37,924 nt of DNA from the IMG/VR virus record IMGVR_UViG_3300032217_000122, positions 1-37,924 of that record. The stretch is one strand, 5' to 3'. The position numbers and the translations under genes were made by a program. The DNA is from a virus. Below the pieces are notes generated by a model. It was not told where the DNA came from and made no database searches. It saw only the letters and a program-made list of their open reading frames with translations. Below, piece after piece: positions 23,834 to 30,813 of this stretch (positions within the stretch are counted from its first letter, which is position 1; every line of letters begins with the position of its first letter).

Positions 23834-25138
23834 TTACATGAGCCAAGATGGCAGGGATTCGGCAGCGGGTGCTACCTCTACAGCACTAAATAATGGTGCT
23901 GCATTCGTTACGATAGCGGGGCGGCTATCAGATTCGGATACGACTGTGGGTTTACCAGCAAGTTTAGATACATACTCTTGCTCTAGTCGTTTCAATTGAA
24001 GTTCGGACAATGTGACTTTAGAACCATCACGCTTTGACCATGAAAGTTTCTCAGCCTTAGCGGGTGATACCAACTTGGTTTCGTAAATGGCACCTTTGGG
24101 AATACCCATCTTGATTAGCTTTTCAGCTATTTCATCATCGGATAAGTTCCAAGCACGACTACCACGACCATTGACCAGTTTTAAACCTGCTATGGCTTTA
24201 CCGGATTGCAGTCTGCGTAGTGCTTCTTTCTCAACGCCTTCAAGTAACTGGCGCATAAGTGGTGCGGCTTCCATGATCTGACGCAGTTGGTCATCATCCA
24301 TGGTAGTTGGGTCTTTGTCTGCGCTTTGTTGCGCTACATCAAGCGTTTGGTTTACGATTGGTTGGAACATGATTCCTACCTCCTTCATTACATTACTTGC
24401 CAACGCAGAGCATGACCCTTTTGCGCGGCAATATTTACATTGACTTTCACCAGGCACCAATGGTGCATTAACAGCATCTGTGGCTAACGCTTCATGAAAT
24501 AATTCATCAGCACGTTCCAGCAAATATGATACAGGAACTATCCATGTCACAATCGGATTTAACCCCCTAAGTGCTAATTTAGGTTGAATAATCGTCATGC
24601 GTACTTCACGCCACGGATACATTTCTGGCATATTCATCGGCAACTTACACTCAGCCAGTTTACCAATGGCATACTGTTCCAACTGTAAGTTGTTCTCAGC
24701 CTCTACCGGAGCCATACCGTCCTTGTAGTCGATAATCTCCAGCACATTACCGCCAATAATCTGAACGTCTACAGTACCCGATAAGTCATCACGACCAGTA
24801 AACCATTTAGGATCTACTCGTGTTTCTGCAATTACCTCAGCCCTACCGAGTTCAATTATGCGTTGTTTAATGTAATCAATAGCAACCTTGACACGGGCAG
24901 CACGAGCAGCATCAACCACAAAATCACCATAATCGTCACCAATTTTTTTACCTATTTGTGTTACTGGGTCAATCATTTCATTTCTAATACAATGTTCAAG
25001 CAGTGTATGGCTGTGAGTACCATCAATAGCAGCAGGATTACTACGTTCTTCGGGGAACTTAGATTCTTCACGGACACTGCCAGGGCATAACGCCCAGCGG
25101 TGCCGTTTAGAGGGTGACAGCTTGGCGTGATCGCTCAT
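23834..25138 (-). CDS. DUF2800 protein, Cas4/AddB-like PD-(D/E)xK nuclease with Fe-S site
   Basis: 434 residues from ATG 25138, which overlaps the upstream stop (ATGA). An N-terminal Cys (RWALCPGS, C18) and a C-terminal cluster CKYCRAKGSC (C234, C237, C243) match the four cysteines of AddB/Cas4 Fe-S nucleases. H44 region THSHTLLE, D124 (GTVDVQI) and D137-Y-K139 (EIIDYKDG) form the nuclease site. The C-terminal 180 residues hold helical DUF2800 sequence and an Ala/Ser-rich tail ending ESLPSWLM, similar in style to the SSB end. Likely recombination exonuclease working with the SSB. Confidence 0.87.
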   Translation of the reverse strand: MSDHAKLSPSKRHRWALCPGSVREESKFPEERSNPAAIDGTHSHTLLEHCIRNEMIDPVTQIGKKIGDDYGDFVVDAARAARVKVAIDYIKQRIIELGRAEVIAETRVDPKWFTGRDDLSGTVDVQIIGGNVLEIIDYKDGMAPVEAENNLQLEQYAIGKLAECKLPMNMPEMYPWREVRMTIIQPKLALRGLNPIVTWIVPVSYLLERADELFHEALATDAVNAPLVPGESQCKYCRAKGSCSALASNVMKEVGIMFQPIVNQTLDVAQQSADKDPTTMDDDQLRQIMEAAPLMRQLLEGVEKEALRRLQSGKAIAGLKLVNGRGSRAWNLSDDEIAEKLIKMGIPKGAIYETKLVSPAKAEKLSWSKRDGSKVTLSELQLKRLEQEYVSKLAGKPTVVSESDSRPAIVTNAAPLFSAVEVAPAAESLPSWLM

Positions 25139-25524
25139 ATGACGATTTTCCAATCCTCGGCCAACATGTCGGTCTGACTTGCAAGCCAAGGCACACGAGC
25201 ACCGGGTGTGTTTTGAGCATCCGCTGGATAGTTCAAGAACACGTAGGGCAACGTCATTTTGCTGTGAGTGTCAGGCGCTTGCAGCTCAAGCCACATGCCT
25301 TTACCGTTCCAGCCTGCGCGGCATACATGCATGCCCTTTTTCAGACACTCCAAAGCAAGGCCGAATGTCATGGCGGCACACTCGTGATATGCCTCCTCAA
25401 ACACATCCTTAGGTGACCACGATTCGTAACCGTCACCGTAGACGACTTTGTAACCTTCGATTCCGTCTTTTGGACTCGCTGCTATTTCAGCGTGGACGAT
25501 TTTGGTTCCAATGTAGCGTTTCAT
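25135..25524 (-). CDS. Two-part protein with a C-terminal Tad2-like (DUF2829) anti-Thoeris domain
   Basis: 129 residues from ATG 25524 (a TTG at 25530 is less likely). Residues 1-48 form a small separate module (KRYIGTKIVHAEI, GYKVVYGDGYESWSPKDVFE). Residues about 52-129 match the DUF2829/Tad2 pattern: MTFGLALECLKKGMHVCRAG, W-N-G-K-G-M-W, LPYVFLNYPADA, VPWLASQTDMLAEDWKIV. Tad2 proteins sequester Thoeris cyclic ADP-ribose signals. The extra N-terminal module is also seen with this domain in other phages as far as I recall, but its role is unknown. Confidence 0.8.
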   Translation of the reverse strand: MKRYIGTKIVHAEIAASPKDGIEGYKVVYGDGYESWSPKDVFEEAYHECAAMTFGLALECLKKGMHVCRAGWNGKGMWLELQAPDTHSKMTLPYVFLNYPADAQNTPGARVPWLASQTDMLAEDWKIVI

Positions 25525-25526
25525 AA

Positions 25527-25964
25527 TCAACCTTTCAGTGCTTCAATACCTTGATGCAATGCGCTGTAGTGTTCAGGCTTCACATCGTTAATGTTCTGGT
25601 ATCCAAGACCAGTTAACACGTTCTGAATCATTGCACCCTTCTGTGCGCCCATTGCCTTGTATGCGCTCATCACGTAGTCAATCAATCCCTTACCATCGGT
25701 AAACGGTGCGCCAGCAGGTGCTGGTGCTGGTGTAACTGGTGCGAATGTAGGCGGTGCGGGCATACTAGAAGGGGACACCGTAACAGGTGCGGGTGCTACA
25801 GCTACCACTGGAGCCGCTACGGGAGCAACAGGGGTAGGTACAACCAAAGGGGCGGGTTGCGCAACAGGTGCAGGTGCGGTTACATTACCAGACTTGGTTT
25901 TGATTACGTTTGTAAGTTCGATTACAGCAGCAGTTAAAGCGGCGATTTGGTTTTCAATTGACAT
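25527..25964 (-). CDS. Conserved phage protein with Pro/Ala linker
   Basis: 145 residues from ATG 25964. An N-terminal helix (ENQIAALTAAVIELTNVIK) is joined by a ~60-residue Pro/Ala/Val linker to a C-terminal domain (DGKGLIDYVMSAYKAMGAQ, NVLTGLGYQNINDV). This layout is common next to SSB/DUF2800 genes in phages, so it may be part of the recombination/replication complex, joining partners through the flexible linker. No catalytic motif. It overlaps the regulator gene by 11 bp and abuts the Tad2 gene. Confidence 0.65.
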   Translation of the reverse strand: MSIENQIAALTAAVIELTNVIKTKSGNVTAPAPVAQPAPLVVPTPVAPVAAPVVAVAPAPVTVSPSSMPAPPTFAPVTPAPAPAGAPFTDGKGLIDYVMSAYKAMGAQKGAMIQNVLTGLGYQNINDVKPEHYSALHQGIEALKG

Positions 25965-26148
25965 ATAAACTTTCAAGATTACGGGTTACAGGAGGGGTAA
26001 TTTTGATACGATCTTCAATGAAGGCATCAATCATTTCACGCAAGACTTCAGATGGTTGACCATACTGTTTAGCCTTATCGCAAAATTTAATACGAGTCTG
26101 ATCAGTCACACGTACAGTCAGAAACGATGTTTTGGGTTTAGGATTCAT
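25954..26148 (-). CDS. Ribbon-helix-helix (CopG/Arc-like) DNA-binding protein
   Basis: 64 residues, the usual size of RHH repressors. A strand TSFLTVRVTDQTRIKF is followed by two helices (KFCDKAKQYGQ, SEVLREMIDAFIEDR), the RHH fold. It is the first gene of the long leftward operon, directly downstream of the overlapping divergent promoters at 26172-26206 and of the palindrome TTGTGCCACAA. The natural inference is that it represses its own operon and the primase gene. Target sites unproven. Confidence 0.8.
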   Translation of the reverse strand: MNPKPKTSFLTVRVTDQTRIKFCDKAKQYGQPSEVLREMIDAFIEDRIKITPPVTRNLESLYVN

Positions 26149-26171
26149 GGTTAAAATTCCTTGCTTGTTAA

Positions 26172-26206
26172 TTGTTATTGTGCCACAACTGAATTACAAT
26201 TGTCAA
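26172..26206. promoter_or_regulatory. Overlapping face-to-face sigma70-type promoters between regulator and primase
   Basis: Leftward: -35 TTGACA (minus strand of 26201-26206, perfect), 18-bp spacer, -10 CACAAT (minus of 26177-26182). Rightward: -35 TTGTTA (26172-26177), 17-bp spacer, -10 TACAAT (26195-26200). The two promoters share nearly the same 35 bp, so polymerase cannot occupy both. A second inverted repeat AATTG-TCAAA-CAATT (26198-26212) overlaps the leftward -35. Confidence 0.7.
26178..26188. promoter_or_regulatory. Candidate operator TTGTG-C-CACAA
   Basis: A perfect 5+1+5 palindrome lying in the spacer of the rightward promoter and on the -10 of the leftward one. The same pattern (TWGTG-N-CACWA) recurs at 17650, 17685 (one mismatch) and 31131. 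The RHH protein encoded 30 bp away is the obvious candidate ligand. Confidence 0.55.
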
Positions 26207-26225
26207 ACAATTTTTAATTATTGTG

Positions 26226-26255
26226 AAAAAAAAGCCATGTGGTTAGCATGGCTTT
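26226..26255 (-). terminator. Leftward-facing intrinsic terminator in the divergent region
   Basis: Stem AAAGCCATG (26231-26239), 7-nt loop, CATGGCTTT (26247-26255). On the minus strand the stem is followed by eight or more T residues (26226-26233 are A on the plus strand). It would stop antisense transcription that comes through the primase gene before it reaches the regulator operon. On the plus strand the hairpin is in the primase leader. Confidence 0.7.
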
Positions 26256-26306
26256 AATTGAGACCTACAGAAATGTCAGCAGAGCAAGCTAACAGGAACC
26301 CATTAT

Positions 26307-28802
26307 ATGACATCGTTACAGACCGTACAATCGCACCCCGCCTCAGTAGACGCATACATTCGTCATGGTTGGAGTCTAGTTCCTATTCCAATGGGTACAA
26401 AGGGACCACGTACACCAAACTGGAATCTTAAAGAAAACGCCCTTAAATCTCAGTCTGAATTACCAGCAGGTTTCGGTATTGGTCTAGCCCATGCCTATAG
26501 TGGCACGATGGCATTGGACATTGATAACTGGTTGATGGCTACCACTGTACTAGCTGATCACGGTATTGACCTGCAAGCCCTATACGATGCACCTGATGCC
26601 GTTGGTATCAACTCAGGCAAACAAGGTCATAGCAAACTCTTGTACGCTATGCCATTCGGTGCTGTACTACCTACAAAGAAGATCACGCATAACAATGTCA
26701 CGGTGTACGAGTTACGCTGTGCCACTGCCAATGGGTTAACAGTGCAAGATGTATTACCACCATCTATACACCCTGAAACTCAACAGTCCTACACATGGGT
26801 AGGTAAAGGACACTGGACACGTTTACCAGTTATCCCCCAAGCGTTACTCGACGTGTGGCAAGGTTTGCTATCCCAAGATAAAGAGCGCACGATTGAGACT
26901 ACGGGCACTCTCGATACATCATGGGATGAAATACACCAAGCAGTAGAGTTTATTCCCGCTGATTGTGCATACGATGAATGGGTTAACGTTGGCATGGCGC
27001 TGCATTGGGCGGGTATACAGACAGACCAAGCAGACCAAGCATTGATTCTCTGGCGTGATTGGAGCGCAACGGCTCAGACCAAGTATGCGGGTGATCATGC
27101 GATCATGGTCAAATGGAGCAGTTTTAGCACCACCAAGTCAACCGCTATCACTCTTGGAACGTTATTCCACCTTGCCCGTAAGCATGGTTGGACTCGCATT
27201 ACGCCCGATGCGTCCGAGTTGTTCAGCAAGGTAGAGTCCAAAATATCACCTCTTGACGTGCTTGATGGTATGCGCCCCAAGCGTCCAGATATGGAGATGG
27301 CAATCTGGCCTAGTGTGTTGTCTACTCGTGCCAATGAAATAGCGGAAAGTGTGGGCTGTGACCCTTTGGTGCCTTTGTATGCTGGCTTAGCGGCTGTTTG
27401 CGGCGTGATTGACGCACGCACCAGGCTGGAACTCATGCCGGGTTTTAAAGTACCGCCGGTACTATGGCTTATGACTGTAGGCGATCCAGCAGACAAGAAG
27501 TCCCCCGGCTCACGTCCCATGTTGTCACCACTGCGAGATATTGAAGCAGAAGATAGACCACGTTACAGCAAGGACCTACTCGACTGGGAAGGGAAAGAAG
27601 CCGCCTATGCCGGCGCTAAGAAATCATTCCTCGAATGGTCAGCATCACCCGATGCACTTATGGGCGCAGACCAAGCGCCAGTAGTACCGGATATGCCACC
27701 TCAACCCGTACCATTGAAAATAACAGTCTCGGACATCACCAGCCAGAAGTTAGTACGACAAGCGGCAGATCGTCCAAGAGGTCTATTGTGTCACCTTGAT
27801 GAGATGAACTCATGGGTACGCAAACTCACCGATAAGGCCAGTGGTGAGGATAGATCGGCATGGGTTGTGTCTTACGAATCAGAGCATTATGAGATGGATC
27901 GTGTAGGTGCTGGTTCTATCCATGCTGAAAACCTCGCAGTGTCCATCTATGGGAATATTCAACCTACCGTATTAAAAACCTCTGCATCATCCCTTTCTGC
28001 CGATGGCTTGCTGCAACGTTTTATACCTGCATTACTCCGACCACGTAAAACCAAACTAGGTCAACCAGTACCGGAATACTTAACCAGTTCGACCGTATGG
28101 GAAAACACCCTTCGCATGGTGTATGCGTTACCACCACAGACCTATAGATTAAGCCCTGAAGCGTTTGATGTGTATCGTGAGTTCCAAGCATGGTACGAGG
28201 ATGCAAAACAAGACGAACGCCTATTGTCTAGTAGTGTTGAGTATATGACTGCATTTGGTAAGCTGGAAGGCTTAACGGGGCGCATGTGCTTAATCTGGCA
28301 TACCATAGAGGCACCATTTAGCCCGACCGTATCGGCAGACCTTATGCGCCGTGTGATTGACCTAGTGCGCGGGTATATCATCCCTGCATATCGTTATATG
28401 TATGGTGAGATTGCCAGTAAAAATACATTCGATGAATGGGTCATTGAGTACATCATCCAAAATAGTGCAGACATGACAACTGTTGACCTGAGAAGCCTTA
28501 AACGGTCAGCTAGGCGCATATATGAAAAGATGCCGAACCTGTCAGAGCATCAAAAAACCCAATTAATGTTGGATGCAATGGACGTACTAGAGGTGTCCAA
28601 GTGGGTTATTAAAGTAGATGAACAGTTACAAAAAGGTCAGGCAATATGGGCAATTAATCCCAACCTACCTACTTTATTTAAAGACTATCGCGAACAGGTA
28701 ATTAAAGCCAAGCAACGCCATGCCGACTACATCTACCGGATAGCCTATGACAAAGGCTATGATCGTAAACTGGTTAAAGGTTATACGCCCGATATGGATT
28801 AA
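26307..28802 (+). CDS. PrimPol-type primase with PriCT-2 and DUF3987 helicase-like domain
   Basis: 831 residues, ATG behind AGGAACCC. Residues 12-175 are the bifunctional primase/polymerase domain (AYIRHGWSLVPIPMGTKGPR, then catalytic D71-I-D73 in MALDIDN and GHSKLLY). Residues about 205-295 match PriCT-2 (ADCAYDEWVNVGMALHWAG, WRDWSA). From about 330 the DUF3987 helicase-like region follows, with VGDPADKKSPGSR resembling a Walker A loop and LLCHLDEMNSW a DE-type motif. It should prime and unwind for the family B polymerase. It stands alone rightward between two leftward operons. Confidence 0.88.
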   Translation: MTSLQTVQSHPASVDAYIRHGWSLVPIPMGTKGPRTPNWNLKENALKSQSELPAGFGIGLAHAYSGTMALDIDNWLMATTVLADHGIDLQALYDAPDAVGINSGKQGHSKLLYAMPFGAVLPTKKITHNNVTVYELRCATANGLTVQDVLPPSIHPETQQSYTWVGKGHWTRLPVIPQALLDVWQGLLSQDKERTIETTGTLDTSWDEIHQAVEFIPADCAYDEWVNVGMALHWAGIQTDQADQALILWRDWSATAQTKYAGDHAIMVKWSSFSTTKSTAITLGTLFHLARKHGWTRITPDASELFSKVESKISPLDVLDGMRPKRPDMEMAIWPSVLSTRANEIAESVGCDPLVPLYAGLAAVCGVIDARTRLELMPGFKVPPVLWLMTVGDPADKKSPGSRPMLSPLRDIEAEDRPRYSKDLLDWEGKEAAYAGAKKSFLEWSASPDALMGADQAPVVPDMPPQPVPLKITVSDITSQKLVRQAADRPRGLLCHLDEMNSWVRKLTDKASGEDRSAWVVSYESEHYEMDRVGAGSIHAENLAVSIYGNIQPTVLKTSASSLSADGLLQRFIPALLRPRKTKLGQPVPEYLTSSTVWENTLRMVYALPPQTYRLSPEAFDVYREFQAWYEDAKQDERLLSSSVEYMTAFGKLEGLTGRMCLIWHTIEAPFSPTVSADLMRRVIDLVRGYIIPAYRYMYGEIASKNTFDEWVIEYIIQNSADMTTVDLRSLKRSARRIYEKMPNLSEHQKTQLMLDAMDVLEVSKWVIKVDEQLQKGQAIWAINPNLPTLFKDYREQVIKAKQRHADYIYRIAYDKGYDRKLVKGYTPDMD

Positions 28803-29015
28803 TTATTTTAAATCATGCGGGTCTAGCTGCATCATGTTTTGAAGATACACGGCGAAGCTAGCCCGTGTATCCTTCTCCAATGGCATCCGGTTAACTCTGG
28901 TTAACACTTCCACTAGTGCACTATTCCAACCGGATAAAAACACGTTCCGCGCTGCGTCATTCTCTGACAAATCCATAGCGCCGTATAAATCCCTAAAGTG
29001 TTCCATTGCGTTCAT
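28803..29015 (-). CDS. Small phage protein (EHFRDLY...NVFLSGWN type)
   Basis: 70 residues, ATG behind GAGGGG. Helical throughout: MEHFRDLYGAMDLSENDAAR, NVFLSGWNSALVEVLTRVN. The layout recurs in small-gene blocks of betaproteobacterial phages as far as I can judge. The stop codon abuts the convergent primase stop with no gap. It lies beyond a strong leftward terminator (29073-29093), so it needs read-through or its own promoter. Function unknown. Confidence 0.6.
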   Translation of the reverse strand: MNAMEHFRDLYGAMDLSENDAARNVFLSGWNSALVEVLTRVNRMPLEKDTRASFAVYLQNMMQLDPHDLK

Positions 29016-29044
29016 TTAAAGCCCCTCTAAGCCGTTTAATACAT

Positions 29045-29062
29045 TAGCGCATACTAGCGCAT
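29045..29062. repeat. Pair of 8-bp direct repeats
   Basis: TAGCGCAT at 29045-29052 and 29055-29062, spaced so that the period is 10 bp (one helical turn). It lies upstream of the leftward 70-residue gene and could be a regulator site. Confidence 0.45.
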
Positions 29063-29072
29063 GTCCAAGCGT

Positions 29073-29093
29073 AAAAAAAGCCCCTATCGGGGC
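29073..29093 (-). terminator. Strong leftward intrinsic terminator
   Basis: On the minus strand GCCCC-GATA-GGGGC (29093-29080) is followed directly by seven T residues (29079-29073). It ends the leftward small-gene operon that starts at 31022. Confidence 0.9.
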
Positions 29094-29111
29094 TGTAACG
29101 GGTTTATAAAC

Positions 29112-29183
29112 CTAGTCTCTGAACCACTCTTCCAATATGCCAATGAACACGGCAACGGATACCGCTACTACAACCGTGATCAT
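29112..29183 (-). CDS. Tiny hydrophobic peptide (23 residues)
   Basis: ATG at 29183 overlaps the TGA of the preceding coiled-coil gene (ATGA) and the frame ends with TAG at 29112, 19 bp before the terminator stem. The peptide is a hydrophobic run (MITVVVAVSVAVFIGI) followed by a charged LEEWFRD end, typical of a small membrane-inserted phage peptide. Coupling and position support it; the length gives little statistical weight. Confidence 0.5.
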   Translation of the reverse strand: MITVVVAVSVAVFIGILEEWFRD

Positions 29184-29401
29184 TGGTTAGCTTCCAATTC
29201 AGCCAGTGCAGAATCAAGCCGGCAGACTTCATTTTGCAATTCAACCTCTCGATCAAACGATTCTTGTAAATCATTCTCTAACTGGTTAACCTTATCTTCC
29301 AAATCTACTATCCGTTTGAATAGTTCCGCCGTACCAGTGAATCCCTCCCAGTATGCTATACGCTCTGCTTCGCTTGCTTGTAATCGTAGTAGATTGATCA
29401 T
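29180..29401 (-). CDS. Small coiled-coil phage protein
   Basis: 73 residues, ATGA overlap with the upstream gene. After an N-terminal MINLLRLQASEAERIAYWEG, residues 27-73 form a continuous heptad pattern (IVDLEDKVNQLENDLQESFD, then VELQNEVCRLDSALAELEA). This looks like an oligomerising coiled coil; in phages such layout occurs in spanin-like or regulatory accessory proteins. No signal peptide. Followed by a tiny hydrophobic peptide gene, with which it may act. Function unknown. Confidence 0.6.
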   Translation of the reverse strand: MINLLRLQASEAERIAYWEGFTGTAELFKRIVDLEDKVNQLENDLQESFDREVELQNEVCRLDSALAELEANQ

Positions 29402-29622
29402 TTTTTAACCTCCTGCATGGCAATACGGATATAAATTAAAAATAGTCGTTTAGTAGCTTCGATATGTTCAACTATGGATTGTGTCGGCTCATACTCCATT
29501 AATCCAATTGGGTCTATCCGTCTATCGCCATCGGCTACTAATTCCAGTATGGTTTGATAGTTTAAGTCGTCGGGGTAATCATCAAGCCAATGGCTTAACG
29601 CGAACTTCTCTGCGGTAATCAT
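29398..29622 (-). CDS. Small acidic phage protein
   Basis: 74 residues from ATG 29622. This start is chosen because it overlaps the stop of the upstream 53-residue gene (ATGA); an in-frame start at 29634 lies deeper in that gene. Sequence features: MITAEKFALSHWLDDYPDDL and a C-terminal helix EHIEATKRLFLIYIRIAMQE. No motif for catalysis. Function unknown. Confidence 0.6.
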   Translation of the reverse strand: MITAEKFALSHWLDDYPDDLNYQTILELVADGDRRIDPIGLMEYEPTQSIVEHIEATKRLFLIYIRIAMQEVKK

Positions 29623-29780
29623 GGTTTGCTCCATGCTTTACAAGCACGTGACGATATGTAATACATGGCCGAAGTATCGGATAACCGATATTCGGCGAGC
29701 ATGGCCCGCGCTTCCTTGTATGTCTCGAATTCGTCTACGGTTTCCAAGTATTTGCCATCTTTGCGTTGTATGTAATGCAT
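29619..29780 (-). CDS. Short conserved phage protein (53 residues)
   Basis: A frame too short for a 60-codon cut-off. ATG 29780 has AAGGAAA five bases upstream. The sequence HYIQRKDGKYLETVDEFETY, followed by KEARAMLAEYRLSD and YYISSRACKAW, looks like a small phage protein type that I recall from other genomes (dietary of charged and aromatic residues in an alpha/beta layout). Its stop overlaps the next start (ATGA). Function unknown. Confidence 0.75.
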   Translation of the reverse strand: MHYIQRKDGKYLETVDEFETYKEARAMLAEYRLSDTSAMYYISSRACKAWSKP

Positions 29781-29790
29781 GATGTTTTCC

Positions 29791-30084
29791 TTAATCTTTA
29801 ATGTTCATTACTTCACGTATACCGCGCATATAAGCATCAATCAATTCCGACAATTGACGCGCGGGAATATGTCCCATGTTGAATATGTCAGATTGTCCGG
29901 TTGATTCGTGCATCTTATGCAATGCAAACCCACCATATTGAGAACTAATTAAATACACACCTTCAACACCTCCAATAATTTTATCGTTCTCATCGTAGGT
30001 GTAAACCTCATCATCAAGTCCAAAAAGCCGGTTAAGGTTGCTTACCTGAGCATTTAAAAATGATCTAGTTATACGTTGTGCCAT
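29791..30084 (-). CDS. Small phage protein of unknown function
   Basis: 97 residues from ATG 30084, with AAGGAC upstream inside a structured leader. An in-frame start at 30120 would begin inside that leader and is rejected. Sequence: AQRITRSFLNAQVSNLNRLF, then EGVYLISSQYGGFALHKMHE and ARQLSELIDAYMRGIREVM. A mixed alpha/beta protein with no known motif. Its leader (30085-30166) is a structural twin of that of the clamp-like gene, suggesting common control. Confidence 0.65.
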   Translation of the reverse strand: MAQRITRSFLNAQVSNLNRLFGLDDEVYTYDENDKIIGGVEGVYLISSQYGGFALHKMHESTGQSDIFNMGHIPARQLSELIDAYMRGIREVMNIKD

Positions 30085-30166
30085 GATAGGGTTGTCCTTA
30101 CAGTTACAGTTACGATGCAAAGCGCATCCATCAAGCCACTACATTACAATGGCTTGATAGTGTGCT
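30085..30166 (-). promoter_or_regulatory. Structured leader B, upstream of the 97-residue protein
   Basis: Reading leftward: stem ATCAAGCCA/TGGCTTGAT (30158-30150 with 30138-30130, 11-nt loop), one G, stem GATGC-GCTTT-GCATC (30128-30114), then GTAACT GTAACT GTAAGG ending in the Shine-Dalgarno, and CTATC before ATG. The order and several sequence blocks equal those of leader A (30725-30813). Could act as mRNA structure, processing site or protein-binding element. Confidence 0.7.
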
Positions 30167-30724
30167 TTAGTACCAAGTTGGAGCGCTTACAACCTCATCA
30201 TACCCGCGCAGGGGCATAACGTAAGCGTGAAAATCATCATTAATTTTGCAATACCCTATACTGTTACCGTTTTGCTGGATTAAGTATGCGAACTTAGTTG
30301 GTCTTATCAACTGCCCGGCTTTATCTACCATTGCATGATAATCCGGATGATAGTGAGATTTTTCACCGGTTTGTTGTGGCGTAACAACCCGGCGCCAGTC
30401 GGGAAATTTGCCATCCAATAGTGGCACGGTTATCCGGCCATTGGAGCTATTCAAGGTGCATTGTGTATTATCTACCTGCACAACATCAATTGATCCCTTG
30501 GCACCCTTTACAACGTTTTCGAGATGCTCACGCGGTACGGTAAAGCTAGCAGGCTCTGCACTGTCACGGTCTAACCTAGCAACGGCCAAACAATGGCCGT
30601 TTGTGGCCACTGCCACGGTGCCAGTGGCAGACTGTTCAAAGTGCACGCCTTTTAAATAGTAGCGTGTTTCCTTTTTAGCTGCGAAGAGCAGGAGGGCTTT
30701 TAGTGTGGTTACATTGATTAACAT
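30167..30724 (-). CDS. Beta-sliding-clamp-like protein (single central-type domain plus extension)
   Basis: 185 residues, about half of DnaN (366). Residues about 8-113 follow the central domain of bacterial beta clamps: LFAAKKETRYYLKGVHFEQS, VATNGHCLAVARLD (VATDGHRLA), FTVPREHLENVVKG, LLDGKFPDWRRVV (LIDGKFPDY.RVIP). The last 70 residues do not match a clamp domain obviously. A ring could form from more copies than in DnaN, or the protein could only bind clamp partners. It is led by structured leader A. Confidence 0.75.
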   Translation of the reverse strand: MLINVTTLKALLLFAAKKETRYYLKGVHFEQSATGTVAVATNGHCLAVARLDRDSAEPASFTVPREHLENVVKGAKGSIDVVQVDNTQCTLNSSNGRITVPLLDGKFPDWRRVVTPQQTGEKSHYHPDYHAMVDKAGQLIRPTKFAYLIQQNGNSIGYCKINDDFHAYVMPLRGYDEVVSAPTWY

Positions 30725-30813
30725 GATAGATTACCTTTACGAGTTACGGGTTACGGGTTACTTGATGCTAAGACAGCATCCACAAGGCCACGCAATGGCC
30801 TTGTAGGGTTGTC
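30725..30813 (-). promoter_or_regulatory. Structured leader A, upstream of the clamp-like gene
   Basis: Reading leftward: stem ACAAGGCCA-TTGCG-TGGCCTTGT (30804-30782), one G, stem GATGCT-GTCTT-AGCATC (30780-30764), then four 7-mers GTAACCC GTAACCC GTAACTC GTAAAGG, the last carrying the Shine-Dalgarno, then CTATC and ATG. No T-run follows the hairpins, so they are not plain terminators. See leader B. Confidence 0.75.

Noticed and set aside
29061-29408. Rightward 115-residue frame
   Set aside because: It runs antisense to the coiled-coil gene and the terminator; composition after residue 45 is Ser/Asn-rich shadow sequence, and two coupled leftward genes explain the region.
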